This document shows, in pieces, positions 1-7,428 of a DNA stretch of 13,373 nt; the stretch's first letter is position 1, and every line of letters starts with the position of its first letter. The position numbers and the translations under genes are program-made. The notes beneath the pieces were generated by a model. It made no database searches and was not told the origin of the DNA. It saw only the letters and a list, made by a program, of their open reading frames with translations. Origin of the DNA: CAZQYC01 sp043746555 (GTDB taxonomy: Bacteria; Pseudomonadota; Gammaproteobacteria; Steroidobacterales; Steroidobacteraceae); NCBI GenBank assembly GCA_043746555.1, contig JAYTQU010000277.1, forward strand, positions 1 to 13,373. The letters run 5' to 3'.

Positions 1-2
1 CA

Positions 3-125
3 GTTAGTCCGCAGTTGGTTGCGGTCGGAATCGCATGGGCGTGCTCGATCGGTTTCATCGGTGGATTGCTACCCGCCATCCGCGCGGCGCGTCTTCCGGT
101 CGCGACAGCATTACGAGCGGTGTAA
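3..125 (+). CDS. FtsX/MacB-type ABC transporter permease, C-terminal end (5' partial)
   Basis: The third forward frame is open from the window edge to a TAA at 123-125. It gives about 40 residues: a hydrophobic segment (VAVGIAWACSIGFIGGLLPA) followed by a short basic tail, IRAARLPVATALRAV. A last membrane helix running into G-x-x-P-A-x-R-A-A-x-x-x-V-x-x-A-L-R is the typical end of MacB/FtsX-family permeases (the 'P-A-x-x-A-a-x-l-x-P-x-e-A-L-R' tail), which act in the inner membrane in efflux or lipoprotein-linked export. Only the last helix is visible, so the substrate cannot be inferred. A repeat cluster of about 220 bp separates it from the next ABC genes, so it is probably the end of a different transport operon. 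Confidence 0.75.
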   Translation, partial: VSPQLVAVGIAWACSIGFIGGLLPAIRAARLPVATALRAV

Positions 126-178
126 TTGCCACTGCCCTACATCGCAATGACCCCCTTGCAGAAACACCGGCAGGTGAA

Positions 179-284
179 TGCTCCTGCAACACCCGCATTT
201 CCTACATCCCTGTAGGTCAGTAATGCAGGAGCAACTATCAGAGCGACCTACAGGGAGGTAGGAAACACTGGTAATGCAGGAGCA
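179..284. repeat. 40-bp imperfect inverted repeat, REP/BIME-like
   Basis: The reverse complement of 179-218 matches 245-284 at 34 of 40 positions by hand alignment. The inner 21 nt (198-218 against 245-265) match at 20 of 21. The arms are separated by 26 nt (219-244). Each arm also holds a small hairpin of its own (for example cctac/gtagg in 246-262). The outer part of each arm contains the core TGCAGGAGCA, which also occurs in direct orientation in the spacer. This nested architecture resembles paired REP elements (BIMEs), which in Xanthomonadales and pseudomonads often carry a GGAGCG core. It lies wholly between genes. If transcribed it could fold strongly and separate the upstream permease gene from the downstream operon. 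Confidence 0.75.
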
Positions 285-340
285 ATTATCGGAGCGACCG
301 AAAGGATTTTCGAGACATCGTAATTTCAGGAGCGATAGAC
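220..340. repeat. Degenerate tandem repeat, about 50-bp unit, 2.4 copies
   Basis: The 28-nt segment at 221-248 recurs at 272-299 with two mismatches (period 51 bp). A shortened third copy starts near 320 (GTAATTTCAGGAGCGATAG). After the shared TGCAGGAGCA...GAGCGACC core, each full unit has a different small hairpin (cctac/gtagg in the first, cgaaa/tttcg near 299-312 in the second). This suggests repeats of one structural family rather than a simple recent duplication. The last copy supplies the GGAG at 329-332 that lies upstream of the ATPase start codon. Confidence 0.7.
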
Positions 341-345
341 AACTT

Positions 346-1299
346 ATGATTCACGCACTCAACATCGACAAGGTCAGTAAACGTTTCGACGCGCATGTCG
401 CCGTGGACGATCTGTCCATCGCGATTCCGCGTGGCGTGATTTACGGCATTTTGGGACCGAACGGCGCCGGCAAAACCACTACCATCCGTATGGTGATGAA
501 CATCATCGCCCGCGACGCCGGAAACATTTCCGTGCTTGGGAAAGACCCGGCTGCCGGTAACGGCGTCTTGCGTTCTATCGGTTATCTCCCCGAGGAACGC
601 GGTTTATACAAGAAAATGAAAGTGCTCGACGTAATTGTGTTTTTCGCGCAGCTCAAGGGCATGCGGGAATCCACCGCACGAACGTCTGCGCTCGCGTGGC
701 TGGATAAAATGGGGCTCGCCGGTTGGGCGCAAACCAAAGTCGAAACACTGTCGAAGGGCATGCAACAAAAGGTGCAGTTCATTGCGACGGTGTTGCACGA
801 ACCGGAACTGTTGATACTTGACGAGCCCACCTCGGGACTCGATCCCGTGAATCAAGAAGTCTTGCGACAAACCATTTTGGACGCTAAGCAACAAGGTCGC
901 ACTGTGATCTTCAGTACGCACAATATGGAACAAGCCGAACAGATGTGCGATTCGGTGTGCATCATCGCGGGCGGCAAGAAAGTGTTGGATGGCGAACTTA
1001 AAGACTTGCGTCGTAAGCACGCCGGACAACGATACGGAATCGAGCTGGAGCCGGATGCCAATGCCGAGCTTGTTGCAGCGTCGTTGCAACGCACACCGAA
1101 TCTTTTGCACAGTTTGCAGCGGACCGACCAGCGCATCGAATTCGATCTCGCAGCCGGCGCGTCGACACGCGACGCACTTAAAGCACTGGCGGAAGCCGAC
1201 GCTCACATCGCCAGCTTCATTCACTTGCAACCGTCATTGCGCGATATCTTTGTTCGCTACGCCGGCGGCGCGGCGATCGCGGAACGACATACAGCCTAA
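346..1299 (+). CDS. ABC transporter ATP-binding protein, NatA/YhaQ type
   Basis: This is the ATPase subunit of an ABC-2 exporter and energises the permease encoded 12 nt downstream. Visible in the 317-residue product are Walker A GPNGAGKTT (37-45), the PEERGLY segment typical of NatA-like proteins in the Q-loop region (82-88), signature LSKGMQQ (135-141), Walker B LLILDEPTSGLD (155-166) and the switch histidine H192 in STH. A roughly 90-residue C-terminal extension resembles the DrrA/NatA regulatory tail (DUF4162-like). I start at ATG 346 because family similarity begins there. An in-frame ATG at 274 would add 24 residues encoded by repeat DNA. A GGAG at 329-332 is somewhat far (13 nt) but is the only candidate ribosome site. 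Relatives export sodium, drugs or unknown substrates, so the substrate is not predictable. Confidence 0.93.
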   Translation: MIHALNIDKVSKRFDAHVAVDDLSIAIPRGVIYGILGPNGAGKTTTIRMVMNIIARDAGNISVLGKDPAAGNGVLRSIGYLPEERGLYKKMKVLDVIVFFAQLKGMRESTARTSALAWLDKMGLAGWAQTKVETLSKGMQQKVQFIATVLHEPELLILDEPTSGLDPVNQEVLRQTILDAKQQGRTVIFSTHNMEQAEQMCDSVCIIAGGKKVLDGELKDLRRKHAGQRYGIELEPDANAELVAASLQRTPNLLHSLQRTDQRIEFDLAAGASTRDALKALAEADAHIASFIHLQPSLRDIFVRYAGGAAIAERHTA

Positions 1300-1311
1300 A
1301 GGAAAATAACC

Positions 1312-2580
1312 ATGAACGAAATGTGGATCATCTTTCGACGTGAGTTCAAGGCTCGCGTTGCGACCAAGGCTTTCATTATCGGAACCCTGCTGTTTCCGCT
1401 GATCATCGGATCGTTCATCGTCGTCCCGATTCTGGTCGGTGGCAGAGCTTCGGAGCGCACCTTCGCGCTAATCAACGAAGCGCCGGCCGGAATGGCCGAT
1501 CGCTTCGTCGAAACGCTCAATCGCGATCGCAAAAACGATTCGCGGACCGGCACAACACACTATCGCATCGAACGTTTGACCGGTGCTTTGGCGACGCACG
1601 AAGCGGAATTAAATCGTCGCGTGTTGGCTAAACAAATCGACGGCTATGTAGTGTTGCCCGCCGATATCTTGGCCACCAACGAAATTGTCTATCGCGCTCG
1701 CAATATATCCAGCATGGCCGTGAACGGTGACTTACAGTTTGCAGCGAATCGCGCCGTGCAAGCGGAACGCTTGGGCGAAGCAGGCATCGCGCCGGACAAA
1801 TTGACCGAGATCATCAAGCCCGTGCAAGTGAACAGCGGACCAGTGACCAAAGATAGCGCGCACAAAGGATCGGCTACATCGTCATTCTTTATGGCTTACG
1901 GTATCGCCTTCCTGGTTTACTTCACCACGATCACTCAAGGGATTGGGTTGCTACGCAGCGTGCTGGAAGAGAAGACCAATCGCATCAGCGAAGTCATGGT
2001 GAGTTCCGTGCGGCCGGGATATTTGATGGCCGGCAAAATTATTGGCGCGGGTTCGGCCGCAATTCTGCAAGTCTTCACTTGGATCGCGATACTCGTCATC
2101 GGCGTCATCATTCTTTCGCAAGGCTTCTTTCCGCCCGAAGTGATCAATGCACTGAACGTCGCGCCGCTCGATATGCTCGCCTTCTTTTTGTTTTTTCTGC
2201 TTGGATTTTTTCTCTACGCGGCGATGTACGCAGCGATGGGTTCGATGGTGAATAGCGAACAGGAAGCCCAGTCGATCCAATCGCTCGGGATCTTGCCGTT
2301 GATTTTGCCGATGATGTTCATGGTGAAAATCATCAACGATCCGCTTGGCCCCACTGCCACGTGGCTTAGCATGATTCCATTCACTGCGCCGATCGCCATG
2401 CCGTTGCGGATGGCGTCGGAAACGCTGCCGGCATCTCAAATTGTCGGCTCGCTTGCGTTACTCGCGCTCGGAATGGTCGCCGTCATTTGGGTGGCGGGAA
2501 GAATCTATCGCATCGGCATCTTAAGCACCGGCAAGAAACCCAACTTGGCGGAGCTGATGAAGTGGATTAAGGCATCGTAG
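1312..2580 (+). CDS. ABC-2 type transporter permease, NatB/YhaP type
   Basis: This is the membrane subunit of the exporter whose ATPase lies just upstream. The ATPase stop codon (1297-1299) overlaps the ribosome site AAAGGA (1298-1303), so translation is probably coupled. The 422-residue product has the expected plan: a first helix at about 20-43, a large periplasmic domain (about 45-188), then five hydrophobic stretches (about 191-215, 240-270, 285-310, 324-340 and 378-398). The segment EEKTNRISEVM (219-229) followed by PGYLMAGKIIG is the hallmark of the NatB/YhaP ABC-2 family. The protein ends with a short basic cytoplasmic tail. It appears intact and full length. The substrate is unknown; sodium or xenobiotic extrusion is known only for distant relatives. 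Confidence 0.92.
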   Translation: MNEMWIIFRREFKARVATKAFIIGTLLFPLIIGSFIVVPILVGGRASERTFALINEAPAGMADRFVETLNRDRKNDSRTGTTHYRIERLTGALATHEAELNRRVLAKQIDGYVVLPADILATNEIVYRARNISSMAVNGDLQFAANRAVQAERLGEAGIAPDKLTEIIKPVQVNSGPVTKDSAHKGSATSSFFMAYGIAFLVYFTTITQGIGLLRSVLEEKTNRISEVMVSSVRPGYLMAGKIIGAGSAAILQVFTWIAILVIGVIILSQGFFPPEVINALNVAPLDMLAFFLFFLLGFFLYAAMYAAMGSMVNSEQEAQSIQSLGILPLILPMMFMVKIINDPLGPTATWLSMIPFTAPIAMPLRMASETLPASQIVGSLALLALGMVAVIWVAGRIYRIGILSTGKKPNLAELMKWIKAS

Positions 2581-2596
2581 TGGTACCGTTTCGCTT

Positions 2597-3688
2597 ATGA
2601 GCTCGTCCGACGACAACTCGACGAAATCCAATGGAGCGTATTGGCGCTGGCAGCTCGGCGGATGGGGCGTACTGTTTGTCAGCCAATTCCTGGTAGCGTG
2701 GAATCGGTTTTCCATTCCGCCTCTCAATGCAGCTGTTAACTACGGCTTGCTTATGAGTTTGTTTCTGGCGAGCACGCATCTAATACGCGCCCTTAGTAAG
2801 AAACGACATTGGATACTGCTAACTTGGAAGGCGCTACTAATTCGGCTGTTTGTGAGCGGAATGGGCCTGGCCATACTGATCGCTGCCGTGCACTTAGGCG
2901 TCGCCTTGATGCTGCAATCTTTCAAGATCGACATACGGCAGCAATTGAATATGCCCGCGAATCAATCGCTAGTAGTGGTGTTCTTCAACGCTCAGGCATA
3001 CCTGTGGCTCTGGATTGCCGGTTACTTCGGGGTTGCGTTGATTCGGCAACGACAACGCGTTGGCGACGAAGAATCGCGCTTACGCGCCGCACTCCGCACT
3101 GCCGAACTTAATTTGCTCAAATCACAACTCAATCCGCACTTTCTCTTCAACGCGCTCAATACCGTGCGCGCGCTCATCAACGAAAATCCGCAACGCGCCG
3201 AATTGGCCGTGACGCAATTAGCGCGCACGCTACGCTACTCACTTAATTCATCGCGCGACGAACTGGTCTCGCTCGCCAACGAACTCGACATCGTGAAGGA
3301 TTATCTTGGCATTGAAGCCCTGCGTCTTGCGGAACGCTTGACGATTGTTCAAGCAATCGCCGCTAACACGCTACCGGCGCAAATTCCCATTATGCTGTTG
3401 CAAACGCTGGTGGAGAACGCGGTAAAGCACGGCATCTCGCAGTTGCCGCAAGGCGGCACCCTGCATATTTCGGCGCGCATGGAAAACTCAATGTTAATCA
3501 TCGTCGTGACCAACGATCGCCCGCTGATCAAAAACGCTGGAATCCCTTCGGACCGCGTTGGATTGGCCAATGCCATCGAACGATTACGATTGATGATCGG
3601 CCCAACGGCAACACTTGCGCTAGACTTGAGCCAGCCGTTGTTGGCAAAGGCGACCGTGCGTATCCCGCAGTCCGCATCGAAGGCGTAA
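2597..3688 (+). CDS. Sensor histidine kinase, LytS/YesM (His_kinase PF06580) type
   Basis: This is a membrane sensor kinase that should phosphorylate the LytTR regulator encoded next. Four hydrophobic segments fill residues 21-149 (about 21-36, 48-66, 80-106 and 124-149) with no sizeable extracellular domain, so the signal is probably sensed in the membrane or passed on by a partner such as the adjacent ABC permease. The phospho-acceptor motif LKSQLNPHFLFNALN (H181) and N-box LVENAVKHG (N274) are intact. The usual nucleotide-binding D-x-G box is degenerate: TNDRP at about 305-309, followed by GLANAIERL (322-330). The start ATG lies 16 nt after the permease stop without a clear Shine-Dalgarno sequence, so it may depend on coupling. 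The length of 363 residues is normal for minimal AlgZ/LytS-like kinases. Confidence 0.9.
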   Translation: MSSSDDNSTKSNGAYWRWQLGGWGVLFVSQFLVAWNRFSIPPLNAAVNYGLLMSLFLASTHLIRALSKKRHWILLTWKALLIRLFVSGMGLAILIAAVHLGVALMLQSFKIDIRQQLNMPANQSLVVVFFNAQAYLWLWIAGYFGVALIRQRQRVGDEESRLRAALRTAELNLLKSQLNPHFLFNALNTVRALINENPQRAELAVTQLARTLRYSLNSSRDELVSLANELDIVKDYLGIEALRLAERLTIVQAIAANTLPAQIPIMLLQTLVENAVKHGISQLPQGGTLHISARMENSMLIIVVTNDRPLIKNAGIPSDRVGLANAIERLRLMIGPTATLALDLSQPLLAKATVRIPQSASKA

Positions 3689-3721
3689 TTTCTTGAAGTG
3701 CAACAAAGGTACACACTAACA

Positions 3722-4429
3722 ATGCGTGCAGCCATTATCGAGGACGAACCGTTGGCCCGGCGGGAACTACGCCGTTTGCTCGAACCGCACCCGAGCGTGG
3801 AAATCATCGGTGAAGCGGCGAACATCGATGAAGCCAAGAAGTTGATCGAATCGACTTCTCCCGACCTGCTGTTCCTCGACATTCACATGCCAGGCGGCAC
3901 CGGTTTTGATTTACTCGAACAACTCGAACAAGTCCCTGCCGTGATTTTTACGACAGCCTACGATGAGCACGCCGTGCGAGCGTTCGAAATCGACGCCATC
4001 GACTATTTACTCAAGCCGATCGAACCGGAACGTCTCGCCGCTGCGCTAAGCCGTATGACAGCGCTCGCACAGCGCGCCAATAAACAATCGACCGACAACA
4101 TTCTCGAGCAAATCTTCGTGCGTGACGGGCCGCGTTGTTGGTTTGTGCCGCTGCGCGAAGTCCATTTGATTTCCTCCGAAGGCAATTACGTGCGCCTCCA
4201 CTGGCAACAAGCGAAACCGTTATTTGGGCGCTCGCTGGTTCACTTGGAGCAACGATTGGACCCGAAATTATTTTTTCGCGCCAACCGCCAGCAGATCATC
4301 AATCTGGAGTTCGTCGAGGAAGTCGACATGGGGACCGGCGGCCGACTGCACATTCAGTTACGCGGCGGACCGGAGATCGAAGTGTCGCGACGACAAGCGC
4401 GATTGTTCATCGAAAGAGCGGGCGGCTAA
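3722..4429 (+). CDS. LytTR-family response regulator (AlgR/LytR-like)
   Basis: This is a cytoplasmic DNA-binding response regulator, the expected partner of the preceding LytS-type kinase. The receiver domain (1-115) has the acidic pocket E7/D8, phospho-acceptor D53 in LFLDIHMPGG, T78 and K98 in YLLKPIEP. The LytTR domain occupies about 130-232 (HLISSEGNYVRLHW, then FFRANRQQIINLEFV). I choose ATG 3722 over the in-frame GTG at 3698 because the beta-1 strand MRAAIIEDEP starts there and AAAGG at 3705-3709 is suitably spaced. The product is 235 residues, typical of the family. The 33-nt gap from the kinase gene points to one operon. LytTR proteins usually bind paired direct repeats, but I found no convincing pair upstream of the operon outside the REP-like cluster. 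Confidence 0.92.
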   Translation: MRAAIIEDEPLARRELRRLLEPHPSVEIIGEAANIDEAKKLIESTSPDLLFLDIHMPGGTGFDLLEQLEQVPAVIFTTAYDEHAVRAFEIDAIDYLLKPIEPERLAAALSRMTALAQRANKQSTDNILEQIFVRDGPRCWFVPLREVHLISSEGNYVRLHWQQAKPLFGRSLVHLEQRLDPKLFFRANRQQIINLEFVEEVDMGTGGRLHIQLRGGPEIEVSRRQARLFIERAGG

Positions 4430-4447
4430 GGGCACCTACACGTCTAT

Positions 4448-4468
4448 CGGCGGCTACCCGAGCCGCCG
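4448..4468 (+). terminator. GC-rich hairpin after the response regulator, possible terminator
   Basis: A perfect 8-bp stem, CGGCGGCT (4448-4455) and AGCCGCCG (4461-4468), encloses a 5-nt loop 18 nt after the response-regulator stop codon. There is no T-run behind it, so it is not a standard intrinsic terminator. It could be a Rho-associated or 3'-end-stabilising hairpin marking the end of the ABC/two-component operon. Confidence 0.4.
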
Positions 4469-4512
4469 CTTCGCAAAGAATTGTCTTCACCCCGCCCCCA
4501 TTGCGAGTTTGT

Positions 4513-4526
4513 GTTGCCGCGGCAAC
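4513..4526. promoter_or_regulatory. Perfect 14-bp palindrome upstream of the molybdo-hydroxylase operon
   Basis: GTTGCCGCGGCAAC is identical to its reverse complement and lies 72 nt before the small-subunit start codon. If the -10-like TATATT at 4574-4579 is used, the palindrome sits around -60, a position typical of an activator site, although a repressor role is equally possible. No regulator gene lies beside it and I cannot name the binding family. Confidence 0.4.
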
Positions 4527-4573
4527 GTCACAGTGCAAGAATCCCGTCACTTTTTTCCGTCATGCCCACTCTA

Positions 4574-4579
4574 TATATT
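4574..4579 (+). promoter_or_regulatory. Possible -10 element of the molybdo-hydroxylase operon
   Basis: TATATT matches five of six bases of TATAAT and lies 19 nt before the start codon in an AT-rich patch. The bases about 17 nt upstream (a T-run at 4551-4556) are a poor -35, so either an activator assists or this is coincidental. The very short leader it would leave argues for caution. Confidence 0.25.
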
Positions 4580-4598
4580 GCCCCTGGGGGGACTCATC

Positions 4599-5075
4599 AT
4601 GCTGCGTCTGAATGTAAACGGTAAAGACATGGTCGTCGAAGATGCCGACGACGACACGCCGCTGCTGTGGGTGTTGCGCGATCATCTCAAATTGGTCGGC
4701 ACGAAATACGGCTGCGGCATTTCGCAATGCGGCGCTTGCACCGTGCACGTCAACGGCAATCCGGTCCGCTCTTGCCAGATTCCCGCATCTCAAGCACAAG
4801 GCCAAAAGATCACCACGGTCGAAGGGCTCGCACAAGCGGATGGCACTTTGAGCGCTCTGCAAAAGGCGTGGATCGATCACGACGTCGCGCAATGCGGGTA
4901 CTGCCAAGCCGGTCAGCTCATGAGCGCGACCGCGCTTTTGAAGCACAAGCCCAAACCCACCGATGCAGACATCGATGCGGCGATGGCGGGCAATCTCTGC
5001 CGTTGCGCCACCTACATTCGCATTCGCAAGGCTATTCACGCCGCTGCCGGCAATCTTCAAGGAGGTGCCGAATGA
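4599..5075 (+). CDS. 2Fe-2S small subunit of a xanthine-oxidase-family enzyme (IorA-like)
   Basis: This is the electron-transfer subunit of a molybdenum hydroxylase of the isoquinoline 1-oxidoreductase/aldehyde oxidase type. It passes electrons from the molybdopterin subunit encoded next. The 158-residue protein holds both clusters of the family: an N-terminal plant-ferredoxin-type 2Fe-2S site (C39, C44, C47, C59; motif GCGISQCGACTVH) and a C-terminal helical 2Fe-2S site (C99, C102, C134, C136; motifs QCGYCQAGQ and NLCRC). A G-rich ribosome site (4586-4592) sits 6 nt before the ATG and fixes the start. Its own stop overlaps the next start (ATGA). It has no export signal, so it probably travels through Tat with the large subunit, as in related enzymes. 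The substrate is not determinable from this subunit. Confidence 0.93.
   Translation: MLRLNVNGKDMVVEDADDDTPLLWVLRDHLKLVGTKYGCGISQCGACTVHVNGNPVRSCQIPASQAQGQKITTVEGLAQADGTLSALQKAWIDHDVAQCGYCQAGQLMSATALLKHKPKPTDADIDAAMAGNLCRCATYIRIRKAIHAAAGNLQGGAE
5059..5066 (+). promoter_or_regulatory. Consensus ribosome-binding site deciding the large-subunit start
   Basis: AAGGAGGT is a perfect anti-16S match, 5 nt before ATG 5072 and inside the end of the small-subunit gene. The same reading frame stays open upstream to 4667. This site, the ATGA overlap and the family N-terminus show that 5072 is the true start. Confidence 0.85.
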
Positions 5076-7342
5076 GCACCCAACTGAATCTCGGTGTTGA
5101 TACTTATCAGCAGTCCGTCATCGACTACGTCGAAGGTCGCATCGCCCTAATGCCCGACGCTGCGGAACCCAATTCCGTCGCTTATAACCGCCGCTCGTTT
5201 CTGAAGTTAACCGGTCTCGCGAGCGGCGGATTCGTTTTAGCGTTTCAAATGGGCGATGACAACGTCGCCCACGCCGACATGGATGCGAAGTTTGCGCCCA
5301 ACGCATACGTGCGCATCACCAAGGACAACCTGATCACCATTTTCGCCAAGAACCCGGAGATCGGCCAGGGTGTTAAAACCTCGCTACCGATGATCGTTGC
5401 CGAAGAACTCGATGCCGACTGGTCGAAGGTTAAGGCCGAGCAATCGCCAATCAGCAGCGCTTACGGCACGCAAATGGCGGGCGGCTCGACGGCGATTCCA
5501 CGCAACTGGGACACAATGCGCAAAGCCGGCGCGACGGCTCGATCCATGTTGATTACCGCTGCGGCTAAGAAGTGGAAGGTACCGGCGAGCGAACTCACTA
5601 CCGATAAGAGCTTCGTGATCCATGCAGGAAGCAACAAGCGCGCAAGCTACGGTCAGCTGGCCGATCTTGCCGCCGCCGTACCCGTTCCTGCCGAGAGTTC
5701 ATTAACACTCAAGAAGCGTGAGGAATTCAAACTGCTCGGGACGCGCGTCAGCGGCGTCGACAACCCACAGATTGTGACGGGCCAACCGCTGTTCGGCATC
5801 GATCAGCAATTACCCGGAATGTTGTACGCCGCTTACGAAAAATGCCCGGCTCACGGCGGCAAGGTGAAAAGCGCCAACATCGACGACATCAAGAAACTCC
5901 CGGGCGTGAAGGATTGTTTCGTTGTCGAAGGCACCAGTGAAGCAACCAGCGGCTATCCCGGCGTAGCGGTCATCGCGACGTCCACGTGGGCGGCGTTTAA
6001 GGCAAAGAAAATGCTGCGCGTAGAATGGGATGAAGCCACCGCCGCAAAAGACAATCTGGTGCAACTTACCGCGCAAGCGAAGGATTTGGCCAAGGAACAA
6101 GGCTCAACCAAAGTTAAGAACATCGGCGATGTCGATGCCGCGTTTGCTCAAGCGGCAAAGACGGTCGAAAGTTTCTACACTTATCCGTTCGTATCGCACT
6201 CGCCGCTCGAGCCGATGAACTGCACCGCTCATTACAAGGACGGGGCCATCGAGTTGTGGGCGCCGACTCAAATGCCGACGTTTGGTGTACGCGCGGTGTC
6301 GGCAGCCATAGGCGTGCCACCGGATAAAGTCACCATCAATCAAACTCGCGTGGGCGGGGGCTTCGGTCGTCGCTTAATGAACGACTACATGTGCGAAGTC
6401 GCGATGATCGCGAAACGCGTCGATGGGCCCGTGAAGCTGATGTGGACGCGCGAAGACGACATGACGCACGACTTCTATCGTCCAGGCGGGTTCCACTCGT
6501 TCAAAGGTGCGATCGATGCGAAAGGCAAGATCTCCGCTTGGCAGGATCACTTCATCACGTTTGGAACAAAAGGACGCCCCGTCAGCGGTGGTGGAATGAG
6601 CGGCACCGAGGTACCGGGACCTTTCGTGCCGAATTTCCGCTTGACGCAAACCTTACTGCCGCTCGGTCAACCCACCGGTCCGTGGCGCGCGCCGGGATCG
6701 AATTCGTTCGGGTTTGTCACGCAATGTTTTATCCACGAATTAGCCGTGGCTGCGGGTCGCGATCATCTTGAGATGTTGCTCGAACTCTTTGGCGAGCCGC
6801 GTCAGTTAGCTCCGAACGAAGGCGGTCTGCACACCGGTCGCGCTGCCGCGGTAATCAAGCTGGCGGCGGAAAAAGCCGGTTGGGGAAAGAAACTCCCTGC
6901 GGGTCGCGGTTTGGGATTGGCGTTCTACTACAGCCATGCCGGGCACTTTGCCGAAGTGGCGGAAGTGAGCGTGGACCAAAACAAGAAAATCACGCTACAC
7001 AAGGTCACCGTTGCCGGCGACATCGGCCCAATCGTCAACTTGAGCGGTGCCGAGACGCAAGTGCAAGGCGCAGCGATCGACGGCTTCTCCACCATGATGG
7101 GACTCGAAATCGGCTTCGAAAACGGTCGCGTGCAGCAGAACAATTTCCACCAATATCCGATTCTGCGGATCAACCACACGCCGCAAGTCGAAGCGCACTT
7201 CATTCAAAGCGATTACCCGCCAACGGGCGTGGGTGAACCCGCGTTGCCGCCGCTAATTCCAGCGGTTGCCAACGCGATCTTCGCAGCGACAGGTCAGCGT
7301 GTGCGCACGTTGCCGTTGAGACGCGAAGGGTATTCCGTCTAA
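5072..7342 (+). CDS. Molybdopterin-binding large subunit, IorB-like aldehyde/isoquinoline oxidoreductase
   Basis: This is the catalytic subunit of a molybdenum hydroxylase that oxidises an aldehyde or N-heterocycle using water, working with the 2Fe-2S subunit encoded upstream. The 756-residue product begins with about 39 polar residues, then a twin-arginine signal (RRSFLKLTGLASGGFVLAF, R40/R41), so the complex is expected in the periplasm or on the outer face of the inner membrane. Family landmarks are the N-terminal segment with PEIGQGVKTSLPMIVAEEL (about 96-114), the cofactor loop GGGFGRR (428-434), PWRAPGSNS around 540, and the C-terminal GVGEPALPP with the presumed catalytic glutamate E722. 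The length is normal for single-chain IorB proteins. No cytochrome subunit or XdhC-like maturation gene is adjacent. The exact substrate is open; annotation as isoquinoline oxidase would be by family only. Confidence 0.92.
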   Translation: MSTQLNLGVDTYQQSVIDYVEGRIALMPDAAEPNSVAYNRRSFLKLTGLASGGFVLAFQMGDDNVAHADMDAKFAPNAYVRITKDNLITIFAKNPEIGQGVKTSLPMIVAEELDADWSKVKAEQSPISSAYGTQMAGGSTAIPRNWDTMRKAGATARSMLITAAAKKWKVPASELTTDKSFVIHAGSNKRASYGQLADLAAAVPVPAESSLTLKKREEFKLLGTRVSGVDNPQIVTGQPLFGIDQQLPGMLYAAYEKCPAHGGKVKSANIDDIKKLPGVKDCFVVEGTSEATSGYPGVAVIATSTWAAFKAKKMLRVEWDEATAAKDNLVQLTAQAKDLAKEQGSTKVKNIGDVDAAFAQAAKTVESFYTYPFVSHSPLEPMNCTAHYKDGAIELWAPTQMPTFGVRAVSAAIGVPPDKVTINQTRVGGGFGRRLMNDYMCEVAMIAKRVDGPVKLMWTREDDMTHDFYRPGGFHSFKGAIDAKGKISAWQDHFITFGTKGRPVSGGGMSGTEVPGPFVPNFRLTQTLLPLGQPTGPWRAPGSNSFGFVTQCFIHELAVAAGRDHLEMLLELFGEPRQLAPNEGGLHTGRAAAVIKLAAEKAGWGKKLPAGRGLGLAFYYSHAGHFAEVAEVSVDQNKKITLHKVTVAGDIGPIVNLSGAETQVQGAAIDGFSTMMGLEIGFENGRVQQNNFHQYPILRINHTPQVEAHFIQSDYPPTGVGEPALPPLIPAVANAIFAATGQRVRTLPLRREGYSV

Positions 7343-7379
7343 CCGGTCGGTTTAACTCAACGAACTTAGCCTCAATCAG

Positions 7380-7416
7380 CCCTCTCTCGTATCAACGAGA
7401 GAGGGTTTTTATTTTT
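7380..7416 (+). terminator. Strong intrinsic terminator of the molybdo-hydroxylase operon
   Basis: A perfect 11-bp stem, CCCTCTCTCGT (7380-7390) and ACGAGAGAGGG (7395-7405), with a 4-nt ATCA loop is followed directly by TTTTTATTTTT (7406-7416). It lies 37 nt after the large-subunit stop and separates this operon from the downstream cupin relic and nirK. Confidence 0.92.
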
Positions 7417-7428
7417 CGGAATCGCTCA

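Noticed and set aside
221..299. CRISPR-like pair of 28-nt repeats with a 23-nt spacer
   Set aside because: There are only two near-identical copies, with mismatches, an additional inverted copy, hairpins in the 'spacers' and no cas genes. A REP-like cluster fits better.
274..345. Earlier ATG start for the ABC ATPase
   Set aside because: The 24 extra residues are encoded by the repeat cluster and have no counterpart in NatA-like proteins.
604..1230. Antisense open frame of 208 residues within the ABC ATPase
   Set aside because: It is a shadow of a strongly supported gene, rich in Cys/Arg/His, with no ribosome site or recognisable domain.
1951..2439. Antisense open frame opposite the ABC-2 permease
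   Set aside because: It is very rich in Arg/His/Gln, as expected from the complement of a hydrophobic gene. No start signal is visible.
4135..4611. Forward frame bridging the regulator gene and the intergenic gap
   Set aside because: It is an alternate-frame reading of the LytTR domain, low in complexity and rich in Arg/Ser/Ala, with no ribosome site.
4667..5071. Upstream in-frame extension of the molybdopterin subunit to an 891-residue protein
   Set aside because: The extension is an out-of-frame reading of the 2Fe-2S gene. A consensus ribosome site and ATGA overlap place the start at 5072.
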